The notes beneath the pieces are model-generated. The model saw only the letters and a program-made list of their open reading frames with translations, ran no database searches and had not been told where the DNA came from. The translations under genes and the position numbers were made by a program. From positions 248,001 through 312,000 of the forward strand of contig JAJFHZ010000006.1 in the NCBI GenBank assembly GCA_021775355.1: a stretch of DNA of 64,000 nt, read 5' to 3'. How positions within the stretch are numbered: position 1 is the first letter of the stretch; every line of letters begins with the position of its first letter. Below, in pieces: positions 33,764 through 42,466 of this stretch. This DNA is from Amylibacter sp. Its GTDB lineage: Bacteria; Pseudomonadota; Alphaproteobacteria; Rhodobacterales; Rhodobacteraceae.

Positions 33764-36396
33764 ACTGGAACCTCACTTCTTTTTGCTTTACGCTGTCGGC
33801 CAAGTTGCAACATGCAGATCAGACCCAAAAGTAATACGGCCGGGATATAGAACAGCTCTTTTGGCAATCGTTCCCGTTTCAGCAGAATTTTGTCGATCAC
33901 CAAAGGATTATCAAAGTCACCCATTGTAAACAGACGATCCAATTGCTTATGCTTGGAGTCCCATGTCAGGCCGTCAATGATGACTTTGCCGTCTTCTTCC
34001 AATACTTGCAGTCCGGCGTTGGTCAACCGGGTTTCGCCGTCTGCCTTATCACCAAGTTTCAAAATGATACTGGTGTTATTCGGCTTATCAACATCGTCGA
34101 AATCTGGCCCCACAATCCGTATGCGCATCGTGGCGCCTTCCGGCATGGCCTCAGCCAATACAATTGCCTGCCCGCCGGGTTGTTCCTCGAACGGGGCTGA
34201 TGCGTAATCCAGCCAGAACCCCGGGCGGAACAATGTGAATGCGATCAGCAGCAAAGCGACACTTTCCCAGAGTTTGCTTTTGAACAGGAACCAACCCATC
34301 GTGGCCGCGGCGAATAACATCATTGCCCCGGTCGCCACCACGAAGACGAATATACCTTTGGTAAGGGTGACATTCATCAGCAACAATTCAGTGTTGAACA
34401 GGAACAGGAACGGCAACAGCGCGGTACGGATATCATAGGTAAAGCCCTGGACACCGGTCTTGATCGGGTCACCACCTGATATTGCTGCAGCGGCATAGGC
34501 CGCCAGCCCAACAGGCGGTGTATCATCGGCCAGAATACCAAAGTAAAACACATAAAGGTGCACCGCGACCAATGGTACGATCAAGCCTGATTTCGCCGCC
34601 AAAGCCACGATCACAGGCGCCATAAGCCCCGCCACAACCAGATAGTTGGCGGTTGTTGGCAAACCCATACCCAATATCAGGCTCATGATGGCCACAAGGA
34701 TCAGCATGATCAGCAGATTGCCGCCTGACAGGAATTCAACGACTTCACCGACAAAGCCATGTGCACCGGTCAGTGAAATAGACCCGACGATCACACCGGC
34801 TGCCGCTGTTGCGATACCGATAGAGATCATATTGCGTGCACCCGCAATTACACCTTCTACACATTCACCAATGCCATGTTTCAAGCGATTGAACACTTCG
34901 GATTCACCGCGGAATATAGCTTTTAGCGGATGTTGTGTCAGGGTGATGAATATCATTGCCAGACAGGCGTAATATGCTGACAAGTGTGCCGACAGACGTT
35001 CCGGTGACGGTAAGATACACCATAGCAATATAATAATTGGCAGCAGAAAATACAGACCGGTCCATGCAGTGTCGGATGCAACCGGCAACTCAGTAATCGG
35101 TGCTTCCGGATCATCGCGTTCAAGATCCGGTCGCCGTGACGCTAAATAAGCCAGCACCAGATATATTGCGAGCGAGATTGCCAGCACCGTATAAACTGTC
35201 AGACCGGGAAAGGCGGCTTTGACCTGACCAAGCGTGAAATAGACCAATAGAAACAAGACCGCTACAGTGATAAATCCTGTTAGAAACCCAATCATCTTGG
35301 TTGTCATAGTTTTCGTTGATAGTGGCTTTGGCAGACCTTTCAGGTTCAGCTTACAGGCTTCCAGATGCACAATGTAGACAAGTGCGATATAGGAAATAAC
35401 CGCAGGTAACAGCGCATGCTTCAAAAGCGTGGTATATTCGACCCCGGTAAATTCCGCGATCAAAAACGCAGCCGCACCCATAACCGGCGGCATCAACTGG
35501 CCGTTGGTAGAGGACGCCACTTCGACAGCCCCCGCCTTTTCGGGTGAAAAGCCAGTACGTTTCATCAAGGGAATAGTGAATGTCCCGGTGGTTACCGTGT
35601 TGGCAATCGAAGAACCTGAATAAAGTCCGCTAAGCGCAGAAGCTATAACGGCGGCTTTTGCCGGCCCACCCTTAAAGTGGCCAAGCAGTGCAAAGGCGAT
35701 TTTTATAAAATATCCGCCTGCGCCGGCTTTTTCCAGAATGGCACCAAACAGCACGAACAAAAAGATCGTCTGGGTGGATACCGCAAGCGGCTTCCCGAAG
35801 ATACCTTCTTCCTGCATCCAGAAATGCCACATGCCTTTGACAAAAGAGGCACCGCCCCAATTGCCGCCACCAATGAAAACATATGCGGCCAGAACGCCCG
35901 CAACGATAACCAGCGGCAATCCAAGAGAGCGGTAAACCGCCAATGTCAGAACAACAATGCCAAGCAATGCAATAGTCATATCATATTTGATATTGGGATG
36001 CACGAAATCACCGGCACGTTCCGCGATATTCGTGTTCATCAAAATCATATACAGCATCGCAAAAACGCCGAATGAAAGTAATATCCAGTCATACCATGGA
36101 ATACTTGTACGCGAACTGCGTTTGAATAACGGAAAAGCCAGTGTTGCAAGAACAATGGAAAATGCCAAATGAATTTTGCGGGAAATAGACAGGTTGCCAA
36201 TAAACTGGAAGAAATCAACACCCAGTGCTGTTGAAAGCATCGAGGGTAAAGGGGATGCGATATATAGCTGATAGGTTGCCCAACAAAAACAAATCACCGG
36301 TATAAGCTTTGCTTGCCAGCCCAATGGATTTCGCGCACCTGTATCTACATCCGCGACCAGCTTGTCCGCATCCGACATCGTTTGATTATCAGTCAT
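33760..36396 (-). CDS. TRAP transporter fused permease (TAXI type) with C-terminal DUF3394-like domain
   Basis: This 878-residue membrane protein fuses the small (DctQ-like) and large (DctM-like) TRAP subunits, as is usual with TAXI binding proteins. Many hydrophobic segments span about residues 25-700, including SALSGLYSGSSIANTVTTGTFTIP and LILGMGLPTTANYLVVAGLMAP. After the last membrane cluster, a soluble stretch (about 715-850) resembles DUF3394, then a final hydrophobic helix (YIPAVLLLGLICML). The start at 36396 is chosen because GGAGGG lies 7 bases upstream. It sits between the binding protein gene and the Usp gene. Confidence 0.9.
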   Translation of the reverse strand: MTDNQTMSDADKLVADVDTGARNPLGWQAKLIPVICFCWATYQLYIASPLPSMLSTALGVDFFQFIGNLSISRKIHLAFSIVLATLAFPLFKRSSRTSIPWYDWILLSFGVFAMLYMILMNTNIAERAGDFVHPNIKYDMTIALLGIVVLTLAVYRSLGLPLVIVAGVLAAYVFIGGGNWGGASFVKGMWHFWMQEEGIFGKPLAVSTQTIFLFVLFGAILEKAGAGGYFIKIAFALLGHFKGGPAKAAVIASALSGLYSGSSIANTVTTGTFTIPLMKRTGFSPEKAGAVEVASSTNGQLMPPVMGAAAFLIAEFTGVEYTTLLKHALLPAVISYIALVYIVHLEACKLNLKGLPKPLSTKTMTTKMIGFLTGFITVAVLFLLVYFTLGQVKAAFPGLTVYTVLAISLAIYLVLAYLASRRPDLERDDPEAPITELPVASDTAWTGLYFLLPIIILLWCILPSPERLSAHLSAYYACLAMIFITLTQHPLKAIFRGESEVFNRLKHGIGECVEGVIAGARNMISIGIATAAAGVIVGSISLTGAHGFVGEVVEFLSGGNLLIMLILVAIMSLILGMGLPTTANYLVVAGLMAPVIVALAAKSGLIVPLVAVHLYVFYFGILADDTPPVGLAAYAAAAISGGDPIKTGVQGFTYDIRTALLPFLFLFNTELLLMNVTLTKGIFVFVVATGAMMLFAAATMGWFLFKSKLWESVALLLIAFTLFRPGFWLDYASAPFEEQPGGQAIVLAEAMPEGATMRIRIVGPDFDDVDKPNNTSIILKLGDKADGETRLTNAGLQVLEEDGKVIIDGLTWDSKHKQLDRLFTMGDFDNPLVIDKILLKRERLPKELFYIPAVLLLGLICMLQLGRQRKAKRSEVPV

Positions 36397-36489
36397 TTCC
36401 ATCCCTCCCCAGGGCGTCTGGCGACACTTTGAACCGTGCTTGCCCGACATTTAAAATATTTATAGTTCTTAATTTAAATCTGCAAAATT

Positions 36490-36515
36490 GTGGCAGAGGA
36501 TTCCCCCTCTGCCAC
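36490..36515 (-). terminator. Intra-operon terminator after TAXI binding protein
   Basis: GTGGCAGAGG and CCTCTGCCAC form a perfect 10-base stem with a 6-base loop; on the minus strand it is followed by CAATTTTGC. It lies between the binding protein and permease genes, a common place for partial termination that keeps binding protein levels above permease levels. Confidence 0.72.
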
Positions 36516-36526
36516 TTGGGTTGATA

Positions 36527-37501
36527 TTACATCCAGCCCTGTTCTTTGTAGTATTTGGCAGCACCGTCATGCAGTGGTGCAGACAGACCGTCCTTGATCA
36601 TTTCTTCCGGTTTCAGGTTGGCAAATGCAGGGTGTAGCTTTGTAAACTGTTCAAAGTTTTCAAATACAGCCTTCACAACAACATAAACCACATCTTCCGG
36701 TACATCGGCACTGGTGACAAATGTAGCACCTACACCGAATGTAGTTACATCATCAGCGTTGTTATACATACCGGCTGGAATGGTCGCTTTACGATAATAT
36801 GAATTATCAGCGATCAATTTATCGATTTCCGGGCCTGTTACATCAACCAGATGTGCCGCACATGATGCCAATGATTCCTGTGTCAGCGCGGATGGGTGTC
36901 CCACCAACCAGAAATAAGCGTCGATTTTGCCGTCACATACAGCAGCACCGGTTTCCGCGGATTTCATTTCTGCCGCAAGTGCCAAATCAGAACGTTCCCA
37001 GCCAAGTGCGCCTTCAAGAACTTCCCATGTGCCACGTGTACCGGAACCGGGGTTGCCGATATTCATCCGTTTGCCTTTAACGTCTGAAATATTGGCGATA
37101 CCCGCATCATCACGTGCAATAACCGTCACCGGCTCAGCATGTACAGAAAATACGGCCCGTAGGTTTTCGAACTTGCCGGCTTCCTCGAATTTGGATGTGC
37201 CGTTATAGGCATGGTATTGCCAATCAGATTGTGCAACGCCAAATTCCAGCTCGCCTGCTTTGATAGTGTTGATGTTGTAGATTGATCCGCCTGTAGACTC
37301 TGCAGAGCAGCGAATGCCGTGTTCTTTACGATTTTTATTGACCAGTCGGCAAATTGCGCCACCTGTCGGGTAATAAACCCCGGTCACACCGCCTGTGCCA
37401 ATTGACACGAACTGTTCAGCAGCACCGGGTAAAGCCAGCCCAGTCGCCATTGCAGCACCCAAAGCGGTGCGGATGAGTGTTTTGTTGATTAATGTCTTCA
37501 T
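36527..37501 (-). CDS. TAXI family TRAP transporter solute-binding protein
   Basis: This 324-residue exported protein has a signal peptide (about 1-27: [26 protein letters not shown] in outline), then [25 protein letters not shown], the TAXI hallmark. Other family stretches are [16 protein letters not shown] and [20 protein letters not shown]. The ATG at 37501 is preceded by GGGAGGATATA. The gene lies downstream of cuyA on the same strand, 133 bases away, so the transported compound may be cysteate or a related sulfonate; other TAXI systems move glutamate-like or C4 acids. Confidence 0.9.
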   Translation of the reverse strand: MKTLINKTLIRTALGAAMATGLALPGAAEQFVSIGTGGVTGVYYPTGGAICRLVNKNRKEHGIRCSAESTGGSIYNINTIKAGELEFGVAQSDWQYHAYNGTSKFEEAGKFENLRAVFSVHAEPVTVIARDDAGIANISDVKGKRMNIGNPGSGTRGTWEVLEGALGWERSDLALAAEMKSAETGAAVCDGKIDAYFWLVGHPSALTQESLASCAAHLVDVTGPEIDKLIADNSYYRKATIPAGMYNNADDVTTFGVGATFVTSADVPEDVVYVVVKAVFENFEQFTKLHPAFANLKPEEMIKDGLSAPLHDGAAKYYKEQGWM

Positions 37502-37580
37502 TATATCCTCCCTGAAGATCAAGTTTTCGTTTTAGTGATGCAGATTAGGCTGATCACAAAAGCAATTCAGTTTAATCTGC

Positions 37581-37601
37581 TACCAGCTTGCATGGCTGGT
37601 A
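37581..37601. other. Stem-loop in the cuyA-TRAP intergenic gap
   Basis: TACCAGC and GCTGGTA form a perfect 7-base stem with a 7-base loop, between cuyA and the TAXI gene. There is no T run on the minus strand, so it may be a partial terminator or a processing site rather than a strong stop. Confidence 0.45.
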
Positions 37602-37634
37602 TTCCTTTATATTATTATGAACCTCTCTTTCGTT

Positions 37635-38681
37635 CTATTGATTATCCAGACCGGCAATAATTTCCGTCTGATAAGCGAAAATAGAAGGCAGCCCTCCTGT
37701 ATGGATGAAAGCTACACGAGCGTCAGATTTTATCAACCCCCCCTTAATCAAAGCAATCATTCCAGCCATGGTGCGCCCCGTATAGACAGGATCAAGCAAC
37801 AAGGCTTCATCTTGTGCAGTATGTGCAATCGCCGTCATCACTTGTTTATTCATCTGACCATAACCCGGTGCCAAAACGGTATCATCGACCATAATATCAT
37901 CCAGTTTTATCTCAATGCCCCCCAACATGGCACCAAGCTCTGCCGCCCGGCGGGTAATCCGTGCATGTTGTTGTACGGCATCACGGCGCACACAAATGCC
38001 GTGAATTGGGACATCCCATCCAACGGCCCTAGCCCCTACAAGAAAGCCCGCATGAGTTAACCCACTGCCGGAGGGAATGACTACATGATCCGGCATCACG
38101 CCCAGTTCTTGAAATTGTGCATAACATTCAGCGGCACACCGTGCATAACCCAAGCCGCCAAGCGGTGGGTGATCGATCCCGAGATGAACCACATAGGGGT
38201 GGCGCCCCTTTGCCCGTAAATCGTCTGCCATTCGGTCTAGATTGGCGTCTGCTGCGGCTTCATCTTCCCCTTCCGGAAAATAATGGATTTCCGCCCCAAA
38301 TAGTCGGTTCAGCAAAACATTGCCTGAACTGTTATACATCACGTCATCCTTGGGTACGCGGTCTTCCAACTGCACCACAGCTTTCATACCCAACTTGCGG
38401 GCGGCGGCTGCGCAAAGACGCACGAAGTTCGATTGAACCGCACCGGTTATCAATACTGTATCAGCGCCGTCCCGTACCGCCGGCCCCAGATAATATTCAA
38501 GTTGACGTACTTTATTACCACCCATCGCGAGTGGCAGCGTATCGTCCCTTTTAACAAAAAGTTCTATACCTAAACGTTTCCCGAGGCGCGGCAGAAAATC
38601 CAGCGACGTGCATTGCAAATCAAGATCAGCCGTCGGAAACGCCTTCAACTCAGGCAGCAGTTTCAACCCATCACAAGACAT
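37635..38681 (-). CDS. cuyA: L-cysteate sulfo-lyase (D-cysteine desulfhydrase family)
   Basis: This 348-residue fold-type II PLP enzyme carries its PLP lysine at K57 in MGGNKVRQLEY; ITGAVQSNFVR is the substrate loop and IPSGSGLTHAGFLVGA the phosphate-binding loop. Sequence alone allows D-cysteine desulfhydrase, ACC deaminase-like or cysteate lyase. The overlapping TauE-type exporter gene and divergent LysR gene reproduce the cuyA-cuyZ-cuyR arrangement known in Ruegeria (Silicibacter) pomeroyi, where CuyA converts L-cysteate to pyruvate, ammonium and sulfite. I therefore prefer CuyA. Confidence 0.8.
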   Translation of the reverse strand: MSCDGLKLLPELKAFPTADLDLQCTSLDFLPRLGKRLGIELFVKRDDTLPLAMGGNKVRQLEYYLGPAVRDGADTVLITGAVQSNFVRLCAAAARKLGMKAVVQLEDRVPKDDVMYNSSGNVLLNRLFGAEIHYFPEGEDEAAADANLDRMADDLRAKGRHPYVVHLGIDHPPLGGLGYARCAAECYAQFQELGVMPDHVVIPSGSGLTHAGFLVGARAVGWDVPIHGICVRRDAVQQHARITRRAAELGAMLGGIEIKLDDIMVDDTVLAPGYGQMNKQVMTAIAHTAQDEALLLDPVYTGRTMAGMIALIKGGLIKSDARVAFIHTGGLPSIFAYQTEIIAGLDNQ

Positions 38682-39441
38682 CTAATATTCCCTTTATCAA
38701 CAATGAAACCCCCATGGTTACCAGCACAATTTCCAACAGGCGGCGCAGGTGCGAAGGGGTTAAAAATCGCCGCCCAAAAAACCCAACAGCAATGCCGCCG
38801 ATAACTGCGGGGGCCAGAACAGCTGACATCATCCAAGTTTCCGCACCTTTGCCCGCAAACCCAAGATGCAGTCCAAAGGCAAGCGTATAGGCAACGATAA
38901 AATAGGCGCGCAAAGTTGCCCGGGTGGTCAAGGCATCCGTCCCGCTGGACAAAAGCGCCCACAATGCCACCGGGCCGGGGATTGCAAGCGCACCCGTCAT
39001 AGCCCCTGACACACCGCCACCCAATCGAACCAACCAAGGTCCGGTGGTTGCGTTTGCCTGACCGGCAGGAAAGAACTTTAATTGGATTACTGACAACAGG
39101 ATGACCGTTGCACCCAGCAATTTCAAAGTAGAGGCTTCCAGCAGGAAAAGCAGACCAAGCCCAAAGGGCAACCCCAGACAAGCCCAAAAACTCAAATTAA
39201 GCAAAGGTTTGCGGCTAACTAATTTTACTTCAGCAGGCAGCAGAAACAGAGTTAGAATAAGGTTCAGGACAATTGCCGTTTGTACAGCAGAAATAGTATC
39301 CAGAAAATACAATAACGAAGGGCCTGCAATCAAACCCAACCCAACCCCGGTCGCGACTTGCAGCGCAGAGCCCAACACGATCAGACCAAACATAAGACCA
39401 AGACCGGTTATAGACATAATTTGAGATGTGAATTCAGGCAT
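38671..39441 (-). CDS. cuyZ: TauE/SafE family sulfite exporter (CuyZ-like)
   Basis: This 256-residue membrane protein has about eight hydrophobic segments and the internal duplication typical of TauE/SafE: LGLIAGPSLLYFLD in the first half and GGGVSGAMTGALAIPGPV in the second. Its 3' end overlaps cuyA by 11 bases. With a cysteate lyase, the obvious job is removing toxic sulfite from the cytoplasm. It is the first gene of the leftward cuyZ-cuyA unit and diverges from a LysR gene across 74 bases. Confidence 0.85.
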   Translation of the reverse strand: MPEFTSQIMSITGLGLMFGLIVLGSALQVATGVGLGLIAGPSLLYFLDTISAVQTAIVLNLILTLFLLPAEVKLVSRKPLLNLSFWACLGLPFGLGLLFLLEASTLKLLGATVILLSVIQLKFFPAGQANATTGPWLVRLGGGVSGAMTGALAIPGPVALWALLSSGTDALTTRATLRAYFIVAYTLAFGLHLGFAGKGAETWMMSAVLAPAVIGGIAVGFFGRRFLTPSHLRRLLEIVLVTMGVSLLIKGILDVL

Positions 39442-39515
39442 AGCCGGGTTATGCCGTTATATAATCCTTAAGACAATTGACTTTTTAATGGCCATTACAT
39501 AAACAAAACTAATAT

Positions 39516-40409
39516 ATGAAACACAAATCCAGCCTCCGTTCCCTTGAAGCCTTTCATGCAGTGGTCACGCTGGGCTCGGTTTCTGCAGCAGCGGATCAAC
39601 TGTTTGTAACGCAACCGGCGATAAGCCATCTTTTGCGCAGTCTTGAAACCACCACGGGTCTTACCCTATTTGGGAAAAATGGCAGGCGATTGGCCCTGAC
39701 CCCGGATGGTCGTTTATTTTTTGATGAAACAACGGCGGCTATGTCTGCTTTGGCACGCCTTGATACGGTAGCAGACGCTATCCGCTCGGCAAAGCAGGGT
39801 CATATCCGTTTGGTTGCAATCCCTGTTGTGGCAGATTACTTGCTGCCTAAAATTCTGGGTCGGTTTTTACAGACGCACCCCGAAATTGAAGTAACTTTGA
39901 GCATCGCCGAAGGGCACAGGGCATTGGACAACCTTGAAAACGGCAATGCGGATTTAGCCGTAGCCCTGAATGATACGGCAAGAAGTTGTCACAGCCACGC
40001 GCAATTGGCTAGCCACGCCATGGTTATTGGCCCAATGGCACATTTCGGTTCTTCTACCGATGATATTTCACTTGCAACACTGCGCGCAGAGCCTTTCGTT
40101 GCCCTGACCCCAGGCAGTCCTTTTCGTTACGCATTGGATCAGCACTTTACACAGCTAGGATTGGTATTCTCTCATGCTCTTGAGGCGCAGACCCAAAGCG
40201 CGATTGTCAGGCTGGTGTCTGCGGGTCTTGGCATTGGTGTAGTTGATGCGATTGTTGCAACAGCCGAAACACATCAGGTTTCTGCCTGCAATTTTCACCC
40301 ACCGCTTCACTGGGCATATCATCTGTTATCACCCGCCAATGCAAGGTTATCGACCGCAGCACAGGTTTTCAGCAATTTTGTTGCTACCTCTTGGGCGACA
40401 GCTGTTTAG
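39516..40409 (+). CDS. cuyR: LysR family regulator of the cysteate cluster (CuyR-like)
   Basis: This 297-residue LysR protein has an N-terminal HTH (LRSLEAFHAVVTLGSVSAAADQLFVTQPAISHLLRSLE in outline, about 7-44) and a substrate-binding domain. It faces cuyZ-cuyA across a 74-base A+T-rich gap (39442-39515), which must hold both promoters. The order LysR/TauE/cysteate lyase is the basis for the CuyR label; the effector (cysteate or sulfite) is inferred. GcvA-like regulators share this HTH type. Confidence 0.75.
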   Translation: MKHKSSLRSLEAFHAVVTLGSVSAAADQLFVTQPAISHLLRSLETTTGLTLFGKNGRRLALTPDGRLFFDETTAAMSALARLDTVADAIRSAKQGHIRLVAIPVVADYLLPKILGRFLQTHPEIEVTLSIAEGHRALDNLENGNADLAVALNDTARSCHSHAQLASHAMVIGPMAHFGSSTDDISLATLRAEPFVALTPGSPFRYALDQHFTQLGLVFSHALEAQTQSAIVRLVSAGLGIGVVDAIVATAETHQVSACNFHPPLHWAYHLLSPANARLSTAAQVFSNFVATSWATAV

Positions 40410-40423
40410 TTGCCAAAGGCATC

Positions 40424-40453
40424 ACGGTTTTTTAAAATATTTGTAAAACCCGT
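40424..40453. terminator. Weak bidirectional stem-loop between convergent cuyR-like and CoA-transferase genes
   Basis: ACGGTTTT pairs with AAAACCCGT (one bulged C) around an A+T-rich loop in the 99-base gap between convergent genes. Stem strength is modest. Confidence 0.4.
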
Positions 40454-40508
40454 ACATATCCGCATGAAACACGATCAGGTTGCATCTTAGAACATCTTGT
40501 CAGACGAT

Positions 40509-42446
40509 TTATGTCTCTTTATGAGCCTTCACGTAGGCCGCCGCCTCTTCCCTTGTCTCAAAGATATGTGGGGATATTTTGCGGGTCTTCAAATCTTGCC
40601 CCATTTTCTGACGCAGGAAGGCGGATGTCGAGTATCGGGTGGCCGTATGGTAGTATTTGGTTTCCAGATCAGTCAGCATATCGGCAAATCGCGATGACAG
40701 GCGGGGGGCTATGGTGACGCCGTCATAGTTGGAAATCACATCGACCTTACAGCCAATGCCGGCAAAGAATGCATCAAGTTTCGTGCGCATCATGTCCAGA
40801 TCGTCAATCGTTTCGATGCTTAGTCCACTGATATTGGCAAAAACGGTATTTTCGTCTGCGATGTAATGCAATCGGTCATCCCAGTTCATCGACAGCATGG
40901 TTTGTTTCAAGCGCATGCGTGCCTCGGCGAAAATCGCGGGGTTCATGGGTTTCGGATCATTGATGATGGGCGTGAACGCCATATGGGCAAGGATGTCTTT
41001 TTCAACATCGATACCGGGGGCAACTTCAGCAAGTTCCAGCCCAGTTGCAGTCAAACGAAACACACAGCGTTCTGTCACATATAGAACATCCTGTCCCAAT
41101 GATGCGGCATATCTGCCATTAAATGTGATTTGTTCAACATTTTCGATAAATTTCGGAACCGCCCCTTCGTTGTCGATTTTCAGCGTATTATCTTGCGTAC
41201 TGACGCGCAGACCTTTGGCGGTAAAGGTGCCGACAAACACCAGTTTGCGGGCGTTTTGCGAGATGTTGATGAAACCGCCCGCGCCTGCAAAACGATCCTT
41301 GAAACGGCTGACATTGACGTTGCCGTGCTGATCCACTTCCGCCATGCCAAGGCAGGCCATATCCAGACCACCGCCATCGTAAAAATCAAACTGCTGATTG
41401 GTTTGTATGATGCTTTCGGCATTGATTGCCGCCCCGAAGTCCAGCCCAGATTGCGGCACACCGCCCAGAACGCCTGCCTCTGTGGTCAGCATAATGTGGT
41501 CAAGCAGGCCCTCTTCATTGGCAACGGTTCCCACGCCTTCGGGCATGCCGATACCAAGGTTGACGACACCGTTGATCGGCAATTCCATCGTTGCGCGGCG
41601 CGCAATGAATTTACGCATATCAAACCCCATGGGCGGCAGTTCGTCCACGATGCCACGAAGGCGCCCGCTAAAGGCGTGGTCATATTGCGTGGTGTAGGTT
41701 TGACGGTGCTCATCGGCTTGGGCAATCACAACGCAATCCACCAGATTGCCGGGGATAATCACGTCTTTGGGGGCAAGTGATCCGTGCGCGGCCACACGTT
41801 CCACTTGGGCGATCACAACACCGCCACTGTTTTTTGCCGCCATCGCGATGGAAAGCATATCCAATGTCAGGGCTTCGCGTTCCATGGTGATATTGCCGAA
41901 TTTGTCGGCGGTAGTTCCACGGATCAAGGCCACGTCGATGGGGATCGCGCGGTAGAATAACCATTCCTTGCCGTCGATTTCCTTCAGCTCTACCAGTTTT
42001 TCAGTGGAAATAGGGTTGATCGCACCGCCGTCTTGGCGGGGATCCGCGAATGTATTCAGGCCAACTTTAGAAAACATCCCCGGCTTGCCTGCGGCAATGT
42101 CGCGGTAAAGCTGTGAAATACAGCCCAAGGGCAGATTATAGGCAGCAATTTTGTTCTGCATCGCCATGGCACCCAATTTAGGCACCAGTGACCAATGCCC
42201 GCCGATGGCGCGTTTGATCAACCCTTCTTTGGCGATACGGTTCAGGCCTGCATCTTTGCCGTCACCGGGGGCCGCTGCAAATAGAAGTGACAGATCGCGG
42301 GGGGATTGATCAGCATCAAAGCGTTCTTCGATACCGCGCAGCAGGCTTTCAGGTGTACCGATACCGACGAAGCCAGAGACACAAACCGTATCCTCATCCC
42401 CGATCAGTGCAATTGCATCTTCCAGATTTACGATTTTATCGACCAT
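40509..42446 (-). CDS. Acyl-CoA:acetate/propionate CoA-transferase, YdiF/Pct-like with C-terminal extension
   Basis: This 645-residue single-chain CoA-transferase has fused alpha and beta halves. The catalytic glutamate is E323 in LTTEAGVLGGVPQSG; GFVGIGTPESLL near residue 25 and GIGMPEGVG near 299 are the two half-site motifs. YdiF/Pct enzymes end near 520-530 residues; here about 115 extra residues follow (from about DRLHYIADENTVFANISGLSIE onward). It is the last gene of the PHA operon, 20 bases after phaC. The likely role is activating a hydroxy acid to its CoA thioester for the synthase; 3-hydroxy, 4-hydroxy or lactate are all possible. Confidence 0.85.
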   Translation of the reverse strand: MVDKIVNLEDAIALIGDEDTVCVSGFVGIGTPESLLRGIEERFDADQSPRDLSLLFAAAPGDGKDAGLNRIAKEGLIKRAIGGHWSLVPKLGAMAMQNKIAAYNLPLGCISQLYRDIAAGKPGMFSKVGLNTFADPRQDGGAINPISTEKLVELKEIDGKEWLFYRAIPIDVALIRGTTADKFGNITMEREALTLDMLSIAMAAKNSGGVVIAQVERVAAHGSLAPKDVIIPGNLVDCVVIAQADEHRQTYTTQYDHAFSGRLRGIVDELPPMGFDMRKFIARRATMELPINGVVNLGIGMPEGVGTVANEEGLLDHIMLTTEAGVLGGVPQSGLDFGAAINAESIIQTNQQFDFYDGGGLDMACLGMAEVDQHGNVNVSRFKDRFAGAGGFINISQNARKLVFVGTFTAKGLRVSTQDNTLKIDNEGAVPKFIENVEQITFNGRYAASLGQDVLYVTERCVFRLTATGLELAEVAPGIDVEKDILAHMAFTPIINDPKPMNPAIFAEARMRLKQTMLSMNWDDRLHYIADENTVFANISGLSIETIDDLDMMRTKLDAFFAGIGCKVDVISNYDGVTIAPRLSSRFADMLTDLETKYYHTATRYSTSAFLRQKMGQDLKTRKISPHIFETREEAAAYVKAHKET

Positions 42447-42466
42447 AATTTAGGTTCCCCCGATAT

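Noticed and set aside
37635..38681. Calling the PLP enzyme a D-cysteine desulfhydrase
   Set aside because: Sequence allows it, but the overlapping TauE exporter and divergent LysR gene match the cysteate cluster better.
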